DNA from: an uncultured Pelagibacteraceae bacterium
GTDB taxonomy: Bacteria > Pseudomonadota > Alphaproteobacteria > Pelagibacterales > Pelagibacteraceae
DNA length: 34,384 nucleotides
Direction of reading: 5' to 3'
Assembly: GCA_902544345.1 (NCBI GenBank)
Contig: CACCBT010000006.1
Span: 1 to 34,384 of the forward strand
Position 1 is the first letter of the stretch. Every line of letters starts with the position of its first letter. Under the pieces are notes generated by a model. That model saw nothing but the letters and a program-made list of their open reading frames with translations. It was not told where the DNA came from and made no database searches. Position numbers and translations under genes: made by a program. Positions 1 through 15,297 of the stretch are shown piece by piece.

Positions 1-969
1 ATTGCTAAACAGAAACCGTGGGAGCCCATAATTGTCTCTGATAATATAACTTGGTCAGAATTTTCAAGATTAAATTTATTTTTACACGAATTGGAGGGAG
101 TTAAGCCAGTTGTGTCAGTTGCTAGAACGTATCCAGATAACTCTTCGGCGCACATCTTAGGTTATGTTTCACAAGTAAGCGCAAAAGACCTTGAAACGAA
201 AAAATACTTAAAAGATTTACATGTGCCCGGTATGAGCATTGGAAAAACTGGACTAGAAAGAAAACTTGATGAAAAGATCATTGGCAAAATAGGATTTCAA
301 AGATATGAAGTAAATGCTTTTGGAAAAAGAGTAAAACAAATTCAAATTAACGAAGGTCAAGCAGGAGAAAGTTACAAAACTACATTAGATTTTGAAGTTC
401 AAAAGTACACAAATGAGCTTTTAAAAGATAAGGCTGCAGCAGTATGTGTTATGGATGTATATAATGGAGATATAGTATCCATGGTATCTTCTCCTAGTTT
501 TGAGCCAAATGAATTTGTTCATGGTTTAGAAAAAAAATACTGGAATAGTCTTATTAAAAATGAATTAAGACCATTAACAAACAAAACTATTTCAGGATTA
601 TACCCTCCGGGTTCTACTATCAAAACATTGGTTGCACTGAGTGCTCTAGAAAACGGAGTTATTAAACCTTTAGATACTTTTAAATGTAAAGGTAAAATTG
701 AACTTTATGGAGAAAAATTTCACTGCTGGGAGAAGGATGGTCATGGAATAGTAAATTTGAGGAAGGGAATACAAAGATCATGTGACGTTTATTTTTATGA
801 AGTTGCTAGAAAATTAGGAGTTGATCGTCTATCCGAAACAGCAAAAAAATTTGGATTAGGAAAAAAGGTACTTGATGGCTTCATTGAGGAAAGAGCAGGC
901 GTTGTTCCCAATACAAAATGGAAGAAAAAGTTTATTGGTCAAAATTGGTACCTTGGAGAGACTATTTAA
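1..969 (+). CDS. mrdA: Penicillin-binding protein 2 (peptidoglycan D,D-transpeptidase), internal fragment; frame open to the window's left edge and cut off after ..WYLGETI
   Basis: Frame stays open from base 1 (IAKQKPWEPIIVSDNITWSEFSRLNLFLHELEGVKP...). PBP2-type motifs YPPGSTIK (SxxK), SCDVYFYEVARKLG (SxN-like) and WYLGETI. ORF track starts at 91 only because of a TTG codon. Confidence 0.85.
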   Translation: MAKQKPWEPIIVSDNITWSEFSRLNLFLHELEGVKPVVSVARTYPDNSSAHILGYVSQVSAKDLETKKYLKDLHVPGMSIGKTGLERKLDEKIIGKIGFQRYEVNAFGKRVKQIQINEGQAGESYKTTLDFEVQKYTNELLKDKAAAVCVMDVYNGDIVSMVSSPSFEPNEFVHGLEKKYWNSLIKNELRPLTNKTISGLYPPGSTIKTLVALSALENGVIKPLDTFKCKGKIELYGEKFHCWEKDGHGIVNLRKGIQRSCDVYFYEVARKLGVDRLSETAKKFGLGKKVLDGFIEERAGVVPNTKWKKKFIGQNWYLGETI

Positions 970-1542
970 ATCATTCAATAAAAGAACTCTTGAAGATAAA
1001 TAATTTGTTTCAACTATTCTTCCAACTAAGTAGTTATTATGAGTTACCGGCATACCCTTCATTATGCCTCTACTGGTGCCTTTATTAATTATAATTGATT
1101 TTAAAAAAGGACTATTTTTATCAACTAAAACTTTGGCCAAGACAACATTACTAAGATTTTTATTAAAATATTCTGTTTCCAAAATTTTTTGTAAATTTTT
1201 GTTTTCATCTGACAAAAATTCTACATTAAGTTCAAGTAATTTATATTTTTCTATTTCTAATTTTAATCTTTCATTTTCTGCTTTAATATTTAAATAATTA
1301 GAGAGATCTTTGCTTGCTTGAGGAAAAAATCTAGTTGGCGTAGAAGCTAGAAAAGTTATTCTATAAACTACATCATTTAAAAAACCTCTTATAGGTTTAG
1401 TAAACTTTGCTCCATAAACATCTAGAAAAAAAATAATTAAAGCTAGAAATATTAATGATAGTACAGAAAATTTTTGTGCTCCACCTCTTTTAAGAAGAGC
1501 CGAACGAAAAGCAATACTAAAATCATCTCTACTAACTGACAT
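965..1542 (-). CDS. mreC: Rod shape-determining protein MreC, 3' end lost at an apparent inverted join
   Basis: Directly downstream of mreB; N-terminal TM, coiled coil and MreC beta-domain text (VTHNNYLVGRIVETNYLSSRVLLLNDLNS). Beyond ~965 the ORF is antisense to the mrdA fragment. Confidence 0.8.
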
Positions 1543-1561
1543 CTATTCATCTGTAGATAAA

Positions 1562-4169
<2,608 letters not shown>

Positions 4170-4262
4170 AACTTTATAAAAATTTAATACCCTATATTAC
4201 AATCAAAGCTAGAATTTGCAAATAATTATGTAGTTCAATTAGTGTTTTGGACTCAGATTGGG

Positions 4263-5832
<1,570 letters not shown>

Positions 5833-5833
<1 letters not shown>

Positions 5834-7599
5834 TAAACTAAAATTTTCCCTTCATCAGAAATTTCTTCTTCTTCTTCAGGTCCTAAAATCATTTGATTAT
5901 GGGGCTTGCCTGAAGGTATCATTGGAAAACAGTTTTCTGCTTTATCGACTACACAGTCAAATATCACTGGCCTATCAATACTAATCATTTCCTTTATCTT
6001 TTCATCTAACTCACCAGGTGTTTTCGCTCTAATACCAACACAACCATAAGATTCTGCAAGTTTAACAAAGTCTGGTAAAGCGGCCGTGTAGCTTTCAGAA
6101 TAATTCTTTTCATGTAAAAGCTCTTGCCATTGTCTCACCATTCCCATGTACTCATTATTTAAAATAAATATTTTAATAGGTAATCTATATTGCACAGCAG
6201 TAGACATTTCTTGCATTGTCATCAAAACAGATGCTTCTCCTGCTATGTCAACGACTAATTTTCCAGGATTTGCAATTTGAACACCGATTGCAGCTGGAAG
6301 CCCATAACCCATTGTTCCAAGACCTCCAGATGTCATCCATCTATTAGGCTTATTAAACTTATAATGTTGGGCTGCCCACATTTGATGCTGGCCTACCTCA
6401 GTAGTTATAAAGGTATCTTGATTTTTTGTTAATTCATATAATCTTTGTACAGCATGTTGAGGTTTTATAATTTTATTACTATTTATGAAGTTGAGGGATT
6501 TTTTTTCTCTCCACTTCCCAATTTGTTCCCACCATTTTGAGGTTTTTTGTTTATTAGAATTCAAAAAGTTTTTATTTTTCTCTTTAAATCTTTTAATTAA
6601 AGATTTTAATAGTTCTGTTACATCGCTGATGATTGCAAGATCAACTTTAATATTTTTTCCGATTGAGGATGGATCAATATCTACATGAATTTTTTTTGAA
6701 CCTGGTGAAAATTCATCAACCTTACCTGTAATTCTATCATCGAACCTCGCTCCAATATTTATCATTAAGTCACAATCATGCATCGCATTATTTGCTTCAT
6801 AAGTTCCGTGCATACCGAGCATACCTAAAAATTGTGGATCGTCTCCAGGATACGCTCCAAGTCCTTGTAATGTAGAGGTTATAGGGAAACCAGTTAATGA
6901 AACTAGTTCTCTTAAATATTTGCTAGCTTCAGGTCCAGAATTTATAACTCCACCACCTGTATAAAAAATAGGCTTGGTAGATTTTTTAATTAGATCTATA
7001 AATTTATCTAATTCGGAATTAGATATTTTATGAGTTGATTTTCCATTAAGTTTTTTTTTAAGAGTATTTTTGAAAAATTTATATTTACCTTTTTTAAATT
7101 GTATATCTTTTGGAATATCAACTAAGACTGGACCAGGTCTACCAGTAGTAGCGACTTCAAAAGCTAAGTGTAAAGTTTTAGAAAGATCGTTTACATCTTT
7201 TACTAACCAATTATGTTTTGTACATGGTCTTGTAATTCCAGTTGTGTCACATTCTTGAAATGCATCAGTGCCAATTAAGTGTGTTGGTACCTGCCCAGAA
7301 ATACAAACAAGCGGTATTGAGTCCATGTAAGCATCTGTTAAAGCTGTTACTGCATTTGTAGCGCCAGGTCCTGATGTAACCAATAAAACTCCTGGCTTGC
7401 CACTTGATCTCGCGTACCCTTCTGCTGAGTGTCCTGCACCTTGCTCGTGCCTTGCTAAAATATGTTTTATTGATTTATGATTTTTTAATTCATCATAAAT
7501 TGGTAGAACCGCACCGCCGGGATAACCAAAAATATATTCCACTTTTTGATCTTCTAGTGATTTAAATACAATTTCTGCTCCACTCAATAATTTTGGCAT
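5833..7599 (-). CDS. ilvB: Acetolactate synthase large subunit
   Basis: YIFGYPGGAVLPIYDEL, LLVTSGPGATNAVTALTDAYMDSIPLVCISGQV, ThDP-binding region; overlaps ilvN start. Confidence 0.96.
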
Positions 7600-7636
7600 A
7601 TATACAATCTAGCCTAGAAATGAGTTGCGTCAAGTT

Positions 7637-8554
7637 TTAGCTTACGACTTTTAATGATTTTTTTAAAAGATTTGAGAAATTTTTCGAATATAGCTTATTC
7701 CAATTCTTCATATGGCCTCTAGCCCAAGTATTTTGTCTTTTAGCATATTGTCTGGTCTTTATATTAATAAGATCTTTGCACTGCGCTAAAGAGATAGATT
7801 TTCTCAAATAATCATTAATTTCCTTCACACCTATAATTTTATTTGCTGATAAAGTTTCATTTATTTTTAATGCATTAAATCTTTTGACTTCATTAATACA
7901 TTTTTTCTTAAACATTTCTTCTGTTCTAAGTGAGATTTTTTTAAGTAATACCTCTCTAGGCATATCGATAAAAATTTTTTTTATTTCAAAATCTGAAAAA
8001 TCAGATCTTGTATTTTTAAACCAATCATACAATGATTTTTTTGTCTTAAGCTTTACTTCATACGCCCTTTGTAATCTTTGAGAGTCTGTTCGAAGTATTC
8101 TTCCTTTAATTTTTGGATCAAGTTTGAGCAATTGATAATAAAATTTTTTATTACCAAGTTTTTTAAATAAGTTTCTTGCTTTATTTCTTGTTTTGATATC
8201 TATGTCAGGTATTTTACTTATGCCCTTTGTAATTATATTAAAGTAAAGCCCTGTCCCTCCAACAATTATTGGCACTTTCTTTTTTTTTTTACAAATATTA
8301 ATCTTTTTTTTTACTTGTTTGAGCCAATCGCCAGCTGAAAAATGTTTTTTTACAGTAATAATTCCATAAAGATGGTGTTTAATTTTTCTAGTTTGAGCTA
8401 AAGTTGGTCTTGAAGATAAAACAGAAAATTCTTTAAAAATTTGCATACTATCTGCATTAATAATCTCACCATTAATTTTTTCTGCTAATTTAATTGCTAA
8501 ATTTGATTTTCCTGAAGCTGTTGGTCCTGCTAAGAGTATTAACTTTTTGAGCAA
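7637..8554 (-). CDS. miaA: tRNA dimethylallyltransferase
   Basis: LLAGPTASGKSNLAIKLAEKINGEIINADSMQIFK, VGGTGLYFNIITKG. Confidence 0.95.
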   Translation of the reverse strand: MLKKLILLAGPTASGKSNLAIKLAEKINGEIINADSMQIFKEFSVLSSRPTLAQTRKIKHHLYGIITVKKHFSAGDWLKQVKKKINICKKKKKVPIIVGGTGLYFNIITKGISKIPDIDIKTRNKARNLFKKLGNKKFYYQLLKLDPKIKGRILRTDSQRLQRAYEVKLKTKKSLYDWFKNTRSDFSDFEIKKIFIDMPREVLLKKISLRTEEMFKKKCINEVKRFNALKINETLSANKIIGVKEINDYLRKSISLAQCKDLINIKTRQYAKRQNTWARGHMKNWNKLYSKNFSNLLKKSLKVVS

Positions 8555-8556
8555 AA

Positions 8557-9960
8557 CTAATTTATTTTAACGCCTAGGTAACGTCTTTGATTGTTTTTAT
8601 TTATAACTGTTAATAGTAACGTTTTCTCACCTTTTTTAAAAAAACTATCAACTAACTTTTTTAAATCTGAGGTCGATTTTATTGGAGACTTTTGAACTTC
8701 AATAATTATATCATTTACGCTCAAAAGATTTATTAGCGGGCTTCTGCTAGAAATTTCTGTAATTACAACACCAGAAGTTTTTTTATTTAAATTCCTAGAG
8801 GCAATGTCCTCGCTATTTATATCTCTTACAGCTATTTTTAATTTATCAATATCTACAACTTTTTTTACTGTTTTTGTTTTCTTATCTTTAAATTCTTCAG
8901 AGGACTCAAGTCTTCCAAGAACCAATCTTTTAGATATAAGTTTTTTGTTTCTCCAAATTTTTAGCTCTACACTTTTTCCAACCTCTGTAGAGGCAACGAC
9001 TTTTGGTAGAGTTCTCATCGTATCAATTTTTTTTCCATCAAAATTTAAAATTATATCGCCTGCTTTTATTCCTGCTTTATCTGCAGGACTATTTTCACCA
9101 ACACTAGCAACCAAAGCACCTTGCGGTTTTTTGAGCTTTTCCACCTCAGCTATTTCTTTTGTAACCTCTTGAATTCTTACTCCTAACCAACCTCTTTTAG
9201 TTTCTCCAAATTTAATCAATTGGTTAATTATGTTTGAAGCTGCATTAGCTGGTATAGCAAATCCTATTCCGATTGAGCCAGATTGGCCTGGAGCAATAAT
9301 TGCAGTGTTGATACCAATTACTTTTCCTTCAAGATTAAATAAAGGCCCACCTGAGTTACCTTGATTTATAGAAGCATCAGTTTGAATGAAATCGTCATAT
9401 CTCGTAAGATTAATATCTCTGTTTCTTGCAGATATAATTCCAGCAGTCACTGTTCCTCCAAGACCAAAAGGATTTCCAATAGCAACAGCCCAATCTCCAA
9501 CCCTTGCTTTATCAGAGTCACCAAAGCTTACTGGTTTAAATTGATCTTTTGTTTCCATTTTTAAAACAGCTATATCCATATAAGGATCTGCACCAATTAC
9601 TTTTGCTTTATATTCTTTGTCTCCTACTCTTACTAAAATATCATCAGCTCCAGAGATTACATGGTTATTAGTTACAACTGTTCCTTTAGTATCAATAATA
9701 AATCCTGAACCTAGGGAAGAAGCTTTTCTCTCTGTAGGTCTCTCAAAATCTTTAAACATTTCACCAAATGGTGAACCTGGAGGAAATTGAAAAGGAAATT
9801 GGTTTGTAGTTGTTCTAACCGTTTGAGTTGTAGAAATATTCACAACGGATGGCATCAGTTTATCTGCTAAATCAGCGAATGAATCTGGAACAGGTTTTGA
9901 ATGTGCAAAAGAAAAATTAATTACAATTAAAAAAAATATTATTTTACTTACTAATTTCAT
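8557..9960 (-). CDS. degP: Do-family periplasmic serine protease (DegP/HtrA) with PDZ domains
   Basis: Signal peptide; TNNHVISGA, DIAVLK, QTDASINQGNSGGPL catalytic triad text; PDZ region. Confidence 0.94.
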   Translation of the reverse strand: MKLVSKIIFFLIVINFSFAHSKPVPDSFADLADKLMPSVVNISTTQTVRTTTNQFPFQFPPGSPFGEMFKDFERPTERKASSLGSGFIIDTKGTVVTNNHVISGADDILVRVGDKEYKAKVIGADPYMDIAVLKMETKDQFKPVSFGDSDKARVGDWAVAIGNPFGLGGTVTAGIISARNRDINLTRYDDFIQTDASINQGNSGGPLFNLEGKVIGINTAIIAPGQSGSIGIGFAIPANAASNIINQLIKFGETKRGWLGVRIQEVTKEIAEVEKLKKPQGALVASVGENSPADKAGIKAGDIILNFDGKKIDTMRTLPKVVASTEVGKSVELKIWRNKKLISKRLVLGRLESSEEFKDKKTKTVKKVVDIDKLKIAVRDINSEDIASRNLNKKTSGVVITEISSRSPLINLLSVNDIIIEVQKSPIKSTSDLKKLVDSFFKKGEKTLLLTVINKNNQRRYLGVKIN

Positions 9961-10146
9961 CTAACTTTTTATATACCAAATTATTAAAAAACCGATAATT
10001 AAAAAAGCAATTCCTAGACTTCTTAATTTATTCTCTGGAGTATTTTTAATTAATTCTAATATGCTTTTAATTCTTGACGGGAAAATGGCTAAAAACAGAC
10101 CTTCCACAAAAAAAATTAATCCGATTGCGATAATAAATTCATTCAC
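9961..10146 (-). CDS. DUF2065-like small membrane protein
   Basis: 61 aa, two TM segments (FFVEGLFLAIFPSRIKSILE..GFLIIWYI), next to hflC/degP. Confidence 0.75.
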   Translation of the reverse strand: MNEFIIAIGLIFFVEGLFLAIFPSRIKSILELIKNTPENKLRSLGIAFLIIGFLIIWYIKS

Positions 10147-10161
10147 AAATATGTTAAATAT

Positions 10162-11037
10162 CTACCTTTTTACAGCAGGCTTTACAGACTTACCAAAAAA
10201 CTTAAAGAATTCACTATCAGGCGATAAAACGAGTGATGTCTCGCCTCCTATAAGAGCTTTTTCATACGCTTGCATTGCTCTATAAAAAGCAAAAAACTGT
10301 GGATCTCTTCCGAAGGCATTAGCAAAAATTTTGTTTCTTTGACCATCGCCTTCACCTTTCATAATTTCTGATTTCTTATTCGCTTCAGCTAAGATCACAG
10401 TTACATCTTTATCTGCAGTCGATCTAATTTTTTGAGCTATTTCTGCACCTTGTGCTCTAAATTCTTTTGCCTCTCTTTCTCTTTCAGTTTGCATTCTTTT
10501 ATAAATTGCTTCACTATTTGCTGGAGGTAAATCCGCTCTTTTTATTCGAACATCAACTATGTTAATTCCGAAATTTTTTGCTTCCTCGTTCACTTGCGAT
10601 TGAATTATTTGCATTTGTCTTGCTCTATCTGTAGATAATAATGTTGCTAGTTCTTGCGTACCTAATACACCCCTGATTCTAGAGTTGATGATTGTAGACA
10701 ATCTAGATCTTGCTACTCTTTCATTTCCAACCGAAATATAAAACTTTAAAGGATCTACAATTTTAAATCTTGCAAAAGCGTCAACAATCAATCTTTTTTG
10801 GTCAGCAGCAATAACCTCTTCCGGATCGTTGTCTAGATTTAAAATTCTTTTATCTAAATAGACAACGTTTTGAATGAAAGGTAGTTTAAAATTTAAACCA
10901 GCTTTAGTTACAATCTTTTTAGGATCACCAAATTGAAGAACAATTGCCTGACTAATTTCTTGAACGATAAATAAAGATTGGAAAATTACTACACCAATTA
11001 AAATTATTGCTGGAACTATAAATTTAACACCTTTCAC
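10162..11037 (-). CDS. hflC: HflC (SPFH-domain modulator of FtsH)
   Basis: SPFH/band-7 text, N-terminal TM, paired with hflK. Confidence 0.93.
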   Translation of the reverse strand: MKGVKFIVPAIILIGVVIFQSLFIVQEISQAIVLQFGDPKKIVTKAGLNFKLPFIQNVVYLDKRILNLDNDPEEVIAADQKRLIVDAFARFKIVDPLKFYISVGNERVARSRLSTIINSRIRGVLGTQELATLLSTDRARQMQIIQSQVNEEAKNFGINIVDVRIKRADLPPANSEAIYKRMQTEREREAKEFRAQGAEIAQKIRSTADKDVTVILAEANKKSEIMKGEGDGQRNKIFANAFGRDPQFFAFYRAMQAYEKALIGGETSLVLSPDSEFFKFFGKSVKPAVKR

Positions 11038-12152
11038 TAATTATTGCTCCCTTTTTTTAATTCAGGTAATGGTAGATAAGGAACTACTCCTGAACCGGAT
11101 TCTTTATCTATGATTACTTTATCTATATCTGCTAAAACCTTTTCCATTGTTTCTAAATACATTCTCTCTTGAGTAACTTGTTTTGCATCTTTATATTCAT
11201 TATAAATAGCTAAAAATCTGCTAGCCTCACCCTCAGCTTTTGCAACGACTTCTTTCTTATATGCTTCTGCTTGTTGTAAAACTTGCTCGGCTTCCCCTCG
11301 CGCTCTTGGTATAACATCATTAGCATATGCTTCGGCTTCATTTTTTGATCTTTCTCTATCTGCTCTAGCGGCCTGGACATCCCTAAATGCATCGATAACT
11401 TGTTCAGGTGGGTCAGCTTGTTGTGTTTGTACTTGAGTTAACTGTATACCTGAACCATACTCATCTAAAATTAGCTGAGCTATTTCTTGCACCTCAACTT
11501 CTATTTTAGATCTTCCCTCTGTCAGAATATTTTGAATTTTATTTTTTGCTATTACTTCCCTCATTGCTGTCTCGGATGCAGCTTTAACTGTTTCAACTGG
11601 ACTTTGAATATTAAATAAAAATTTTTGTGCGTCTTTGATTACCCAAAAAACAGAGTAATTAATGTCTACTATATTTTCGTCACCTGTTAACATTAAGCTT
11701 TCTTCTGGAACGTTTCCAACTCCGGATGACCTGCCAGAGTCACTTGCTGGCCTGAAACCAACATCCACTCTATTAACTTTGGTTACCTTAGGAGTTAATA
11801 CTCTCTCAAAAGGTGTAGGGAAATGATAATGTAATCCAGGTTGAGTAGTATTTACATATTTACCAAATCTTAAAACTACCCCTTGTTCATCTGGTAAAAC
11901 TCTGTAAAGACCGCTCGCAACGTAAAGTAATGCAATAATAATTAAACCTATAATTATCGGTCGAGTACCTCCTGATTTTCCGCCAGAAAATTTATTAATG
12001 GTTTTTTGAAAATTTTTTATAACATCATCAATGCTAGGTGGGTCTTGTCTAGATCCTGATCCATTTCCACTAGGCGAACCTCTTCCACCGTCTCCACCTG
12101 GAGGTGCTCCCCATGGAGATTGGTTATTTAAAATCTTATCTTTGAAACTCAT
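11037..12152 (-). CDS. hflK: HflK (SPFH-domain modulator of FtsH)
   Basis: Gly-rich N-terminus, TM, LYRVLPDEQGVVLRFGKYVNTTQPGLHYHFPTPFE. Confidence 0.94.
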   Translation of the reverse strand: MSFKDKILNNQSPWGAPPGGDGGRGSPSGNGSGSRQDPPSIDDVIKNFQKTINKFSGGKSGGTRPIIIGLIIIALLYVASGLYRVLPDEQGVVLRFGKYVNTTQPGLHYHFPTPFERVLTPKVTKVNRVDVGFRPASDSGRSSGVGNVPEESLMLTGDENIVDINYSVFWVIKDAQKFLFNIQSPVETVKAASETAMREVIAKNKIQNILTEGRSKIEVEVQEIAQLILDEYGSGIQLTQVQTQQADPPEQVIDAFRDVQAARADRERSKNEAEAYANDVIPRARGEAEQVLQQAEAYKKEVVAKAEGEASRFLAIYNEYKDAKQVTQERMYLETMEKVLADIDKVIIDKESGSGVVPYLPLPELKKGSNN

Positions 12153-12236
12153 GACACTTTATATAGTGACTTTTATCCCAAAAACAAGTTAAGAAGGAGC
12201 GCTAAAATGTCTAAAACATTTGATAAAAATTGAATC

Positions 12237-13031
12237 ATGAGCCAAAAACCACCTCCAAAGCAATTTGTTAAGACTCCAATTAATGGAACAAAATATACTA
12301 TTCTTGTTTCAAGCGCCAAAGGAGGTGTGGGGAAATCTACTGTGGCTGTTAACCTAGCTTTTGCTTTACAAAGTTTGGGTTTAAAGATTGGTATACTTGA
12401 TGCTGATGTTTATGGTCCATCTTTGCCTAAACTATTGAATTTAAAAGATAAGCCAAAAAGCGAGGATAATAAATCAATTACACCTCTTGAAAAATTTGGA
12501 GCTCAATGTATGTCAATGGGCTTACTGATTGATGAACAGACTCCAATGATGTGGAGAGGTCCGATGGTAATAAGTGCTATAAAAACAATGACGCAAAAAG
12601 TTCTTTGGAAAGACAGAGATGTAATAATAATAGATATGCCGCCTGGCACAGGTGATACTCAGTTAACGTTTGTTCAAGAGGTGAAAATTGATGGGGTTAT
12701 AATTGTATCAACACCACAAGACCTTGCTCTATTAGACGTGAAAAGAGGAATTCAAATGTTCGAAAAAACCGGAGTAAAGATTTTAGGACTTATAGACAAT
12801 ATGAGTGTTTTTGAAGGTGATGATGGAAAAAAGTATAAGATATTCGGAGATGGAGGAGTTGAAAAAACTGCTAAAGAATTTAATAAAGAATTTCTAGGTC
12901 ATTTGCCTTTACATCAAGATTTAAGAAGTTCATCCGATAAAGGTGATCCCTTAACTCGTGTAGATCCTAATCACGAAGTCTCATTACTGTTTAAAAATAT
13001 AGCCGAAAAAATAAAGTCATCCCTTAATTAG
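12237..13031 (+). CDS. mrp: Mrp/ApbC-family iron-sulfur cluster carrier ATPase
   Basis: Walker A ILVSSAKGGVGKSTVAVNLA, MMWRGPMVISAIKTM, IIDMPPGTGDTQLT. Confidence 0.93.
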   Translation: MSQKPPPKQFVKTPINGTKYTILVSSAKGGVGKSTVAVNLAFALQSLGLKIGILDADVYGPSLPKLLNLKDKPKSEDNKSITPLEKFGAQCMSMGLLIDEQTPMMWRGPMVISAIKTMTQKVLWKDRDVIIIDMPPGTGDTQLTFVQEVKIDGVIIVSTPQDLALLDVKRGIQMFEKTGVKILGLIDNMSVFEGDDGKKYKIFGDGGVEKTAKEFNKEFLGHLPLHQDLRSSSDKGDPLTRVDPNHEVSLLFKNIAEKIKSSLN

Positions 13032-13071
13032 TATTGAATATATTTTGAACGTTTATTAATTTTTTTCAAGA

Positions 13072-15192
13072 CTAATTAATTTTTGAAATTTTTAAATAAA
13101 GTCCATAATCAGGTTCTTCATTAAATAAATCATAGTGACTATCTATATTAATTTTGAAACCAGTTAATTCTTTATTATGTGAAAGTTTAGCCGAAGTATC
13201 CTCAATCGACATAGCATAGGAAGATCTGTGAGATCCTCTATAATCTAAGGCAATAATATAGTTATCATTTTTATTATTTTTGGACTGATCTCTAGTATAT
13301 TTAGTCATTAAGGTTAAACCATTATCAGATATAAAATCAAAACCAATACTGCCCATTAAATTATGAGTAGAGTTATTAATGTTTTTTAATGTATAACTTT
13401 GACCATTAGAAGTATAAGAAAATCTTTGCTGTGATGATGGGCTCATATCAGCATAATATTCAAAATCAAAATATGGAATAAAAGAGCCAACTTCAAAATC
13501 GTATGTGTTATCCAAACTTGTTCCTACAGACGAAGTAAAATTTCCAATATATTGATCATCGAATTGTAGGTTTAGTCCTGTCGCTCCAGTCTCGGTGTAA
13601 GCTCCTAAGTGAGTTACTCCGTAGTTGATCTTTAGTTTAGGAGTAAAATTTAATTGATTTTTTGAAAATGTATCTCTTAAACTTAAAGATCCATATAATT
13701 GCTCACCGTATCTATCCCCATCTGTTGAAGTAGAGCCACTATTATTAATTAAATCAGAATTTAAAAAACTTAAACCAATTAAATGATCTGTAAATCTTTG
13801 CTCTCCTTTTGGTTTGCTTTTATAAAAGGTCAAACTAAAAGAACTCATATCTAAAGCACTTCCAAGGTCACCAACATCAATATCATCAGTTCCAAGTCTT
13901 AAAGCAATTCCTCTCATAATATCATCTTCACCCTTTTTATCTGCGCCAAGAGTAATTGCTGACGTACTAATACTTTTTGATGATGATTGGCTTGTATCAC
14001 CTACACTTCCAATACTGATCGTTCCTTCGCTCCAAAAAGACCAGTTTGAATTTTGAAAATTCGTTTCATTATCACCCTCATTTGAAAAATAAATAGGAAT
14101 TAATTGATCTTTTAAGGTATTTAAAATTTCATTATTAAATTGAAACTTTATATTTTGATTTGTTAAATTTGTCCTTCCACTGTTTCGTCTTAACCATTCC
14201 ATTCGATTGAGTACTGGATAAGTTGTATGCTGTATAAGTTTTTTTGTAGTTTCAGACTGTGCTTCTATGGATGCAACATCATCTTTGTCATTAGTCGGAT
14301 CTGTACAAGTTTTAACACCAAATCCACAAGATAAAGTATATTCATAAACATTATCATTCGTAAAATCAGTATGAAACATTTTCGAACCATCATTATTAAA
14401 TGTTAAACCGGTAATTCTAATATCTGTTGTGTAATTAGGTTGAAAGTCACCATTTTTAGTAGCATTTGAAATATTAAAAGGTGAGCTTAAAGAAAATTCT
14501 CTTATATAATTTCTTTCTGCCAGAGGGTTTTCTACAGCTGTTGCAGAATTTGAGATGAATAATTTGTAACCATCTGAACTTAAACTTATACCTTGACGTC
14601 TTCCTCCACCGGAAAAAGTTGATGTTAAAGTATTTGTTTGACTTAATGTGTCAAGATCATAAGCAACCGATAAAGTATATTCGGTAACTGTTCCTACAGT
14701 GGATGAAGTTTGAGTTATTGTGAATAATTTTTTTCCATCATTAGAAAATTTAAATCCTCTTAAATCTCCACTCAATGAAGTACGTTTTCTGTCTGTGTCA
14801 GTAAGACCACCTATGTCATAAGGTGCACTTAAGTCCCATTGATCTATTCCTCTATTTCCAACTTCTCTTCCTATAAGAAACAAAACTGTTCCATCTGAAT
14901 TAAATTCTATATCTTGAGGTGCATCTTGAATTGATCCTATATCGAAAGTCTTTACTGCAACTGGTGGAGATGATAAATCAAATGCAGTGCTAAGGGAATA
15001 TTGTCTTATAGTATCAGTGTTAACACCTAAAATAAACATTGTCTTACCATCTCGACTAAATTTTACTGTAGTCGAAATTGTTTCATCACTGATATCAAAA
15101 TCATCGACATTATTGGGATCTGTAAATGCAAAAGCGTTAACATTAAAAAAAAGAAAAATGATTATGAAAAATATTTTCTTTATAAGTTTCAT
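13072..15192 (-). CDS. Secreted protein with N-terminal beta-propeller-like repeats and C-terminal outer-membrane beta-barrel-like region
   Basis: Signal peptide; repeated FSxDGxxxFIxGxxxxxIxxYxLSxxxDL units; C-terminal alternating beta strands as in autotransporter barrels. Confidence 0.65.
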   Translation of the reverse strand: MKLIKKIFFIIIFLFFNVNAFAFTDPNNVDDFDISDETISTTVKFSRDGKTMFILGVNTDTIRQYSLSTAFDLSSPPVAVKTFDIGSIQDAPQDIEFNSDGTVLFLIGREVGNRGIDQWDLSAPYDIGGLTDTDRKRTSLSGDLRGFKFSNDGKKLFTITQTSSTVGTVTEYTLSVAYDLDTLSQTNTLTSTFSGGGRRQGISLSSDGYKLFISNSATAVENPLAERNYIREFSLSSPFNISNATKNGDFQPNYTTDIRITGLTFNNDGSKMFHTDFTNDNVYEYTLSCGFGVKTCTDPTNDKDDVASIEAQSETTKKLIQHTTYPVLNRMEWLRRNSGRTNLTNQNIKFQFNNEILNTLKDQLIPIYFSNEGDNETNFQNSNWSFWSEGTISIGSVGDTSQSSSKSISTSAITLGADKKGEDDIMRGIALRLGTDDIDVGDLGSALDMSSFSLTFYKSKPKGEQRFTDHLIGLSFLNSDLINNSGSTSTDGDRYGEQLYGSLSLRDTFSKNQLNFTPKLKINYGVTHLGAYTETGATGLNLQFDDQYIGNFTSSVGTSLDNTYDFEVGSFIPYFDFEYYADMSPSSQQRFSYTSNGQSYTLKNINNSTHNLMGSIGFDFISDNGLTLMTKYTRDQSKNNKNDNYIIALDYRGSHRSSYAMSIEDTSAKLSHNKELTGFKINIDSHYDLFNEEPDYGLYLKISKIN

Positions 15193-15297
15193 AGGTAGTA
15201 TAATTTTTTTGAAAACTATATCAATTTATCTTTAAGGTCAAAAGATTTATCAAATCGGTTTTCCAGTACCGCTGCGAATAAGAATACAAATTTAAAT

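Noticed and set aside
1064-1297. ORF-track protein on + strand (77 aa)
   Set aside because: Antisense inside mreC; the same reasoning applies to 3103-3321, 5337-5570, 5603-5836, 6485-6688, 7070-7258, 7884-8081, 8804-9172, 9361-9564, 10061-10285, 25159-25518 and 31283-31498.
4249-4255. GGACTCA between ilvC and leuA as another cassette end
   Set aside because: Single heptamer with no partner and no att copy; likely chance.
11210-11392. 60-aa ORF inside hflK
   Set aside because: Alternate frame within a well-supported gene.
15255-15285. CGGTTTTCCAGTACCG near 15.26 kb as a tRNA fragment or att
   Set aside because: Only a 4-bp stem and no match to a recognisable tRNA or to the ssrA repeat.
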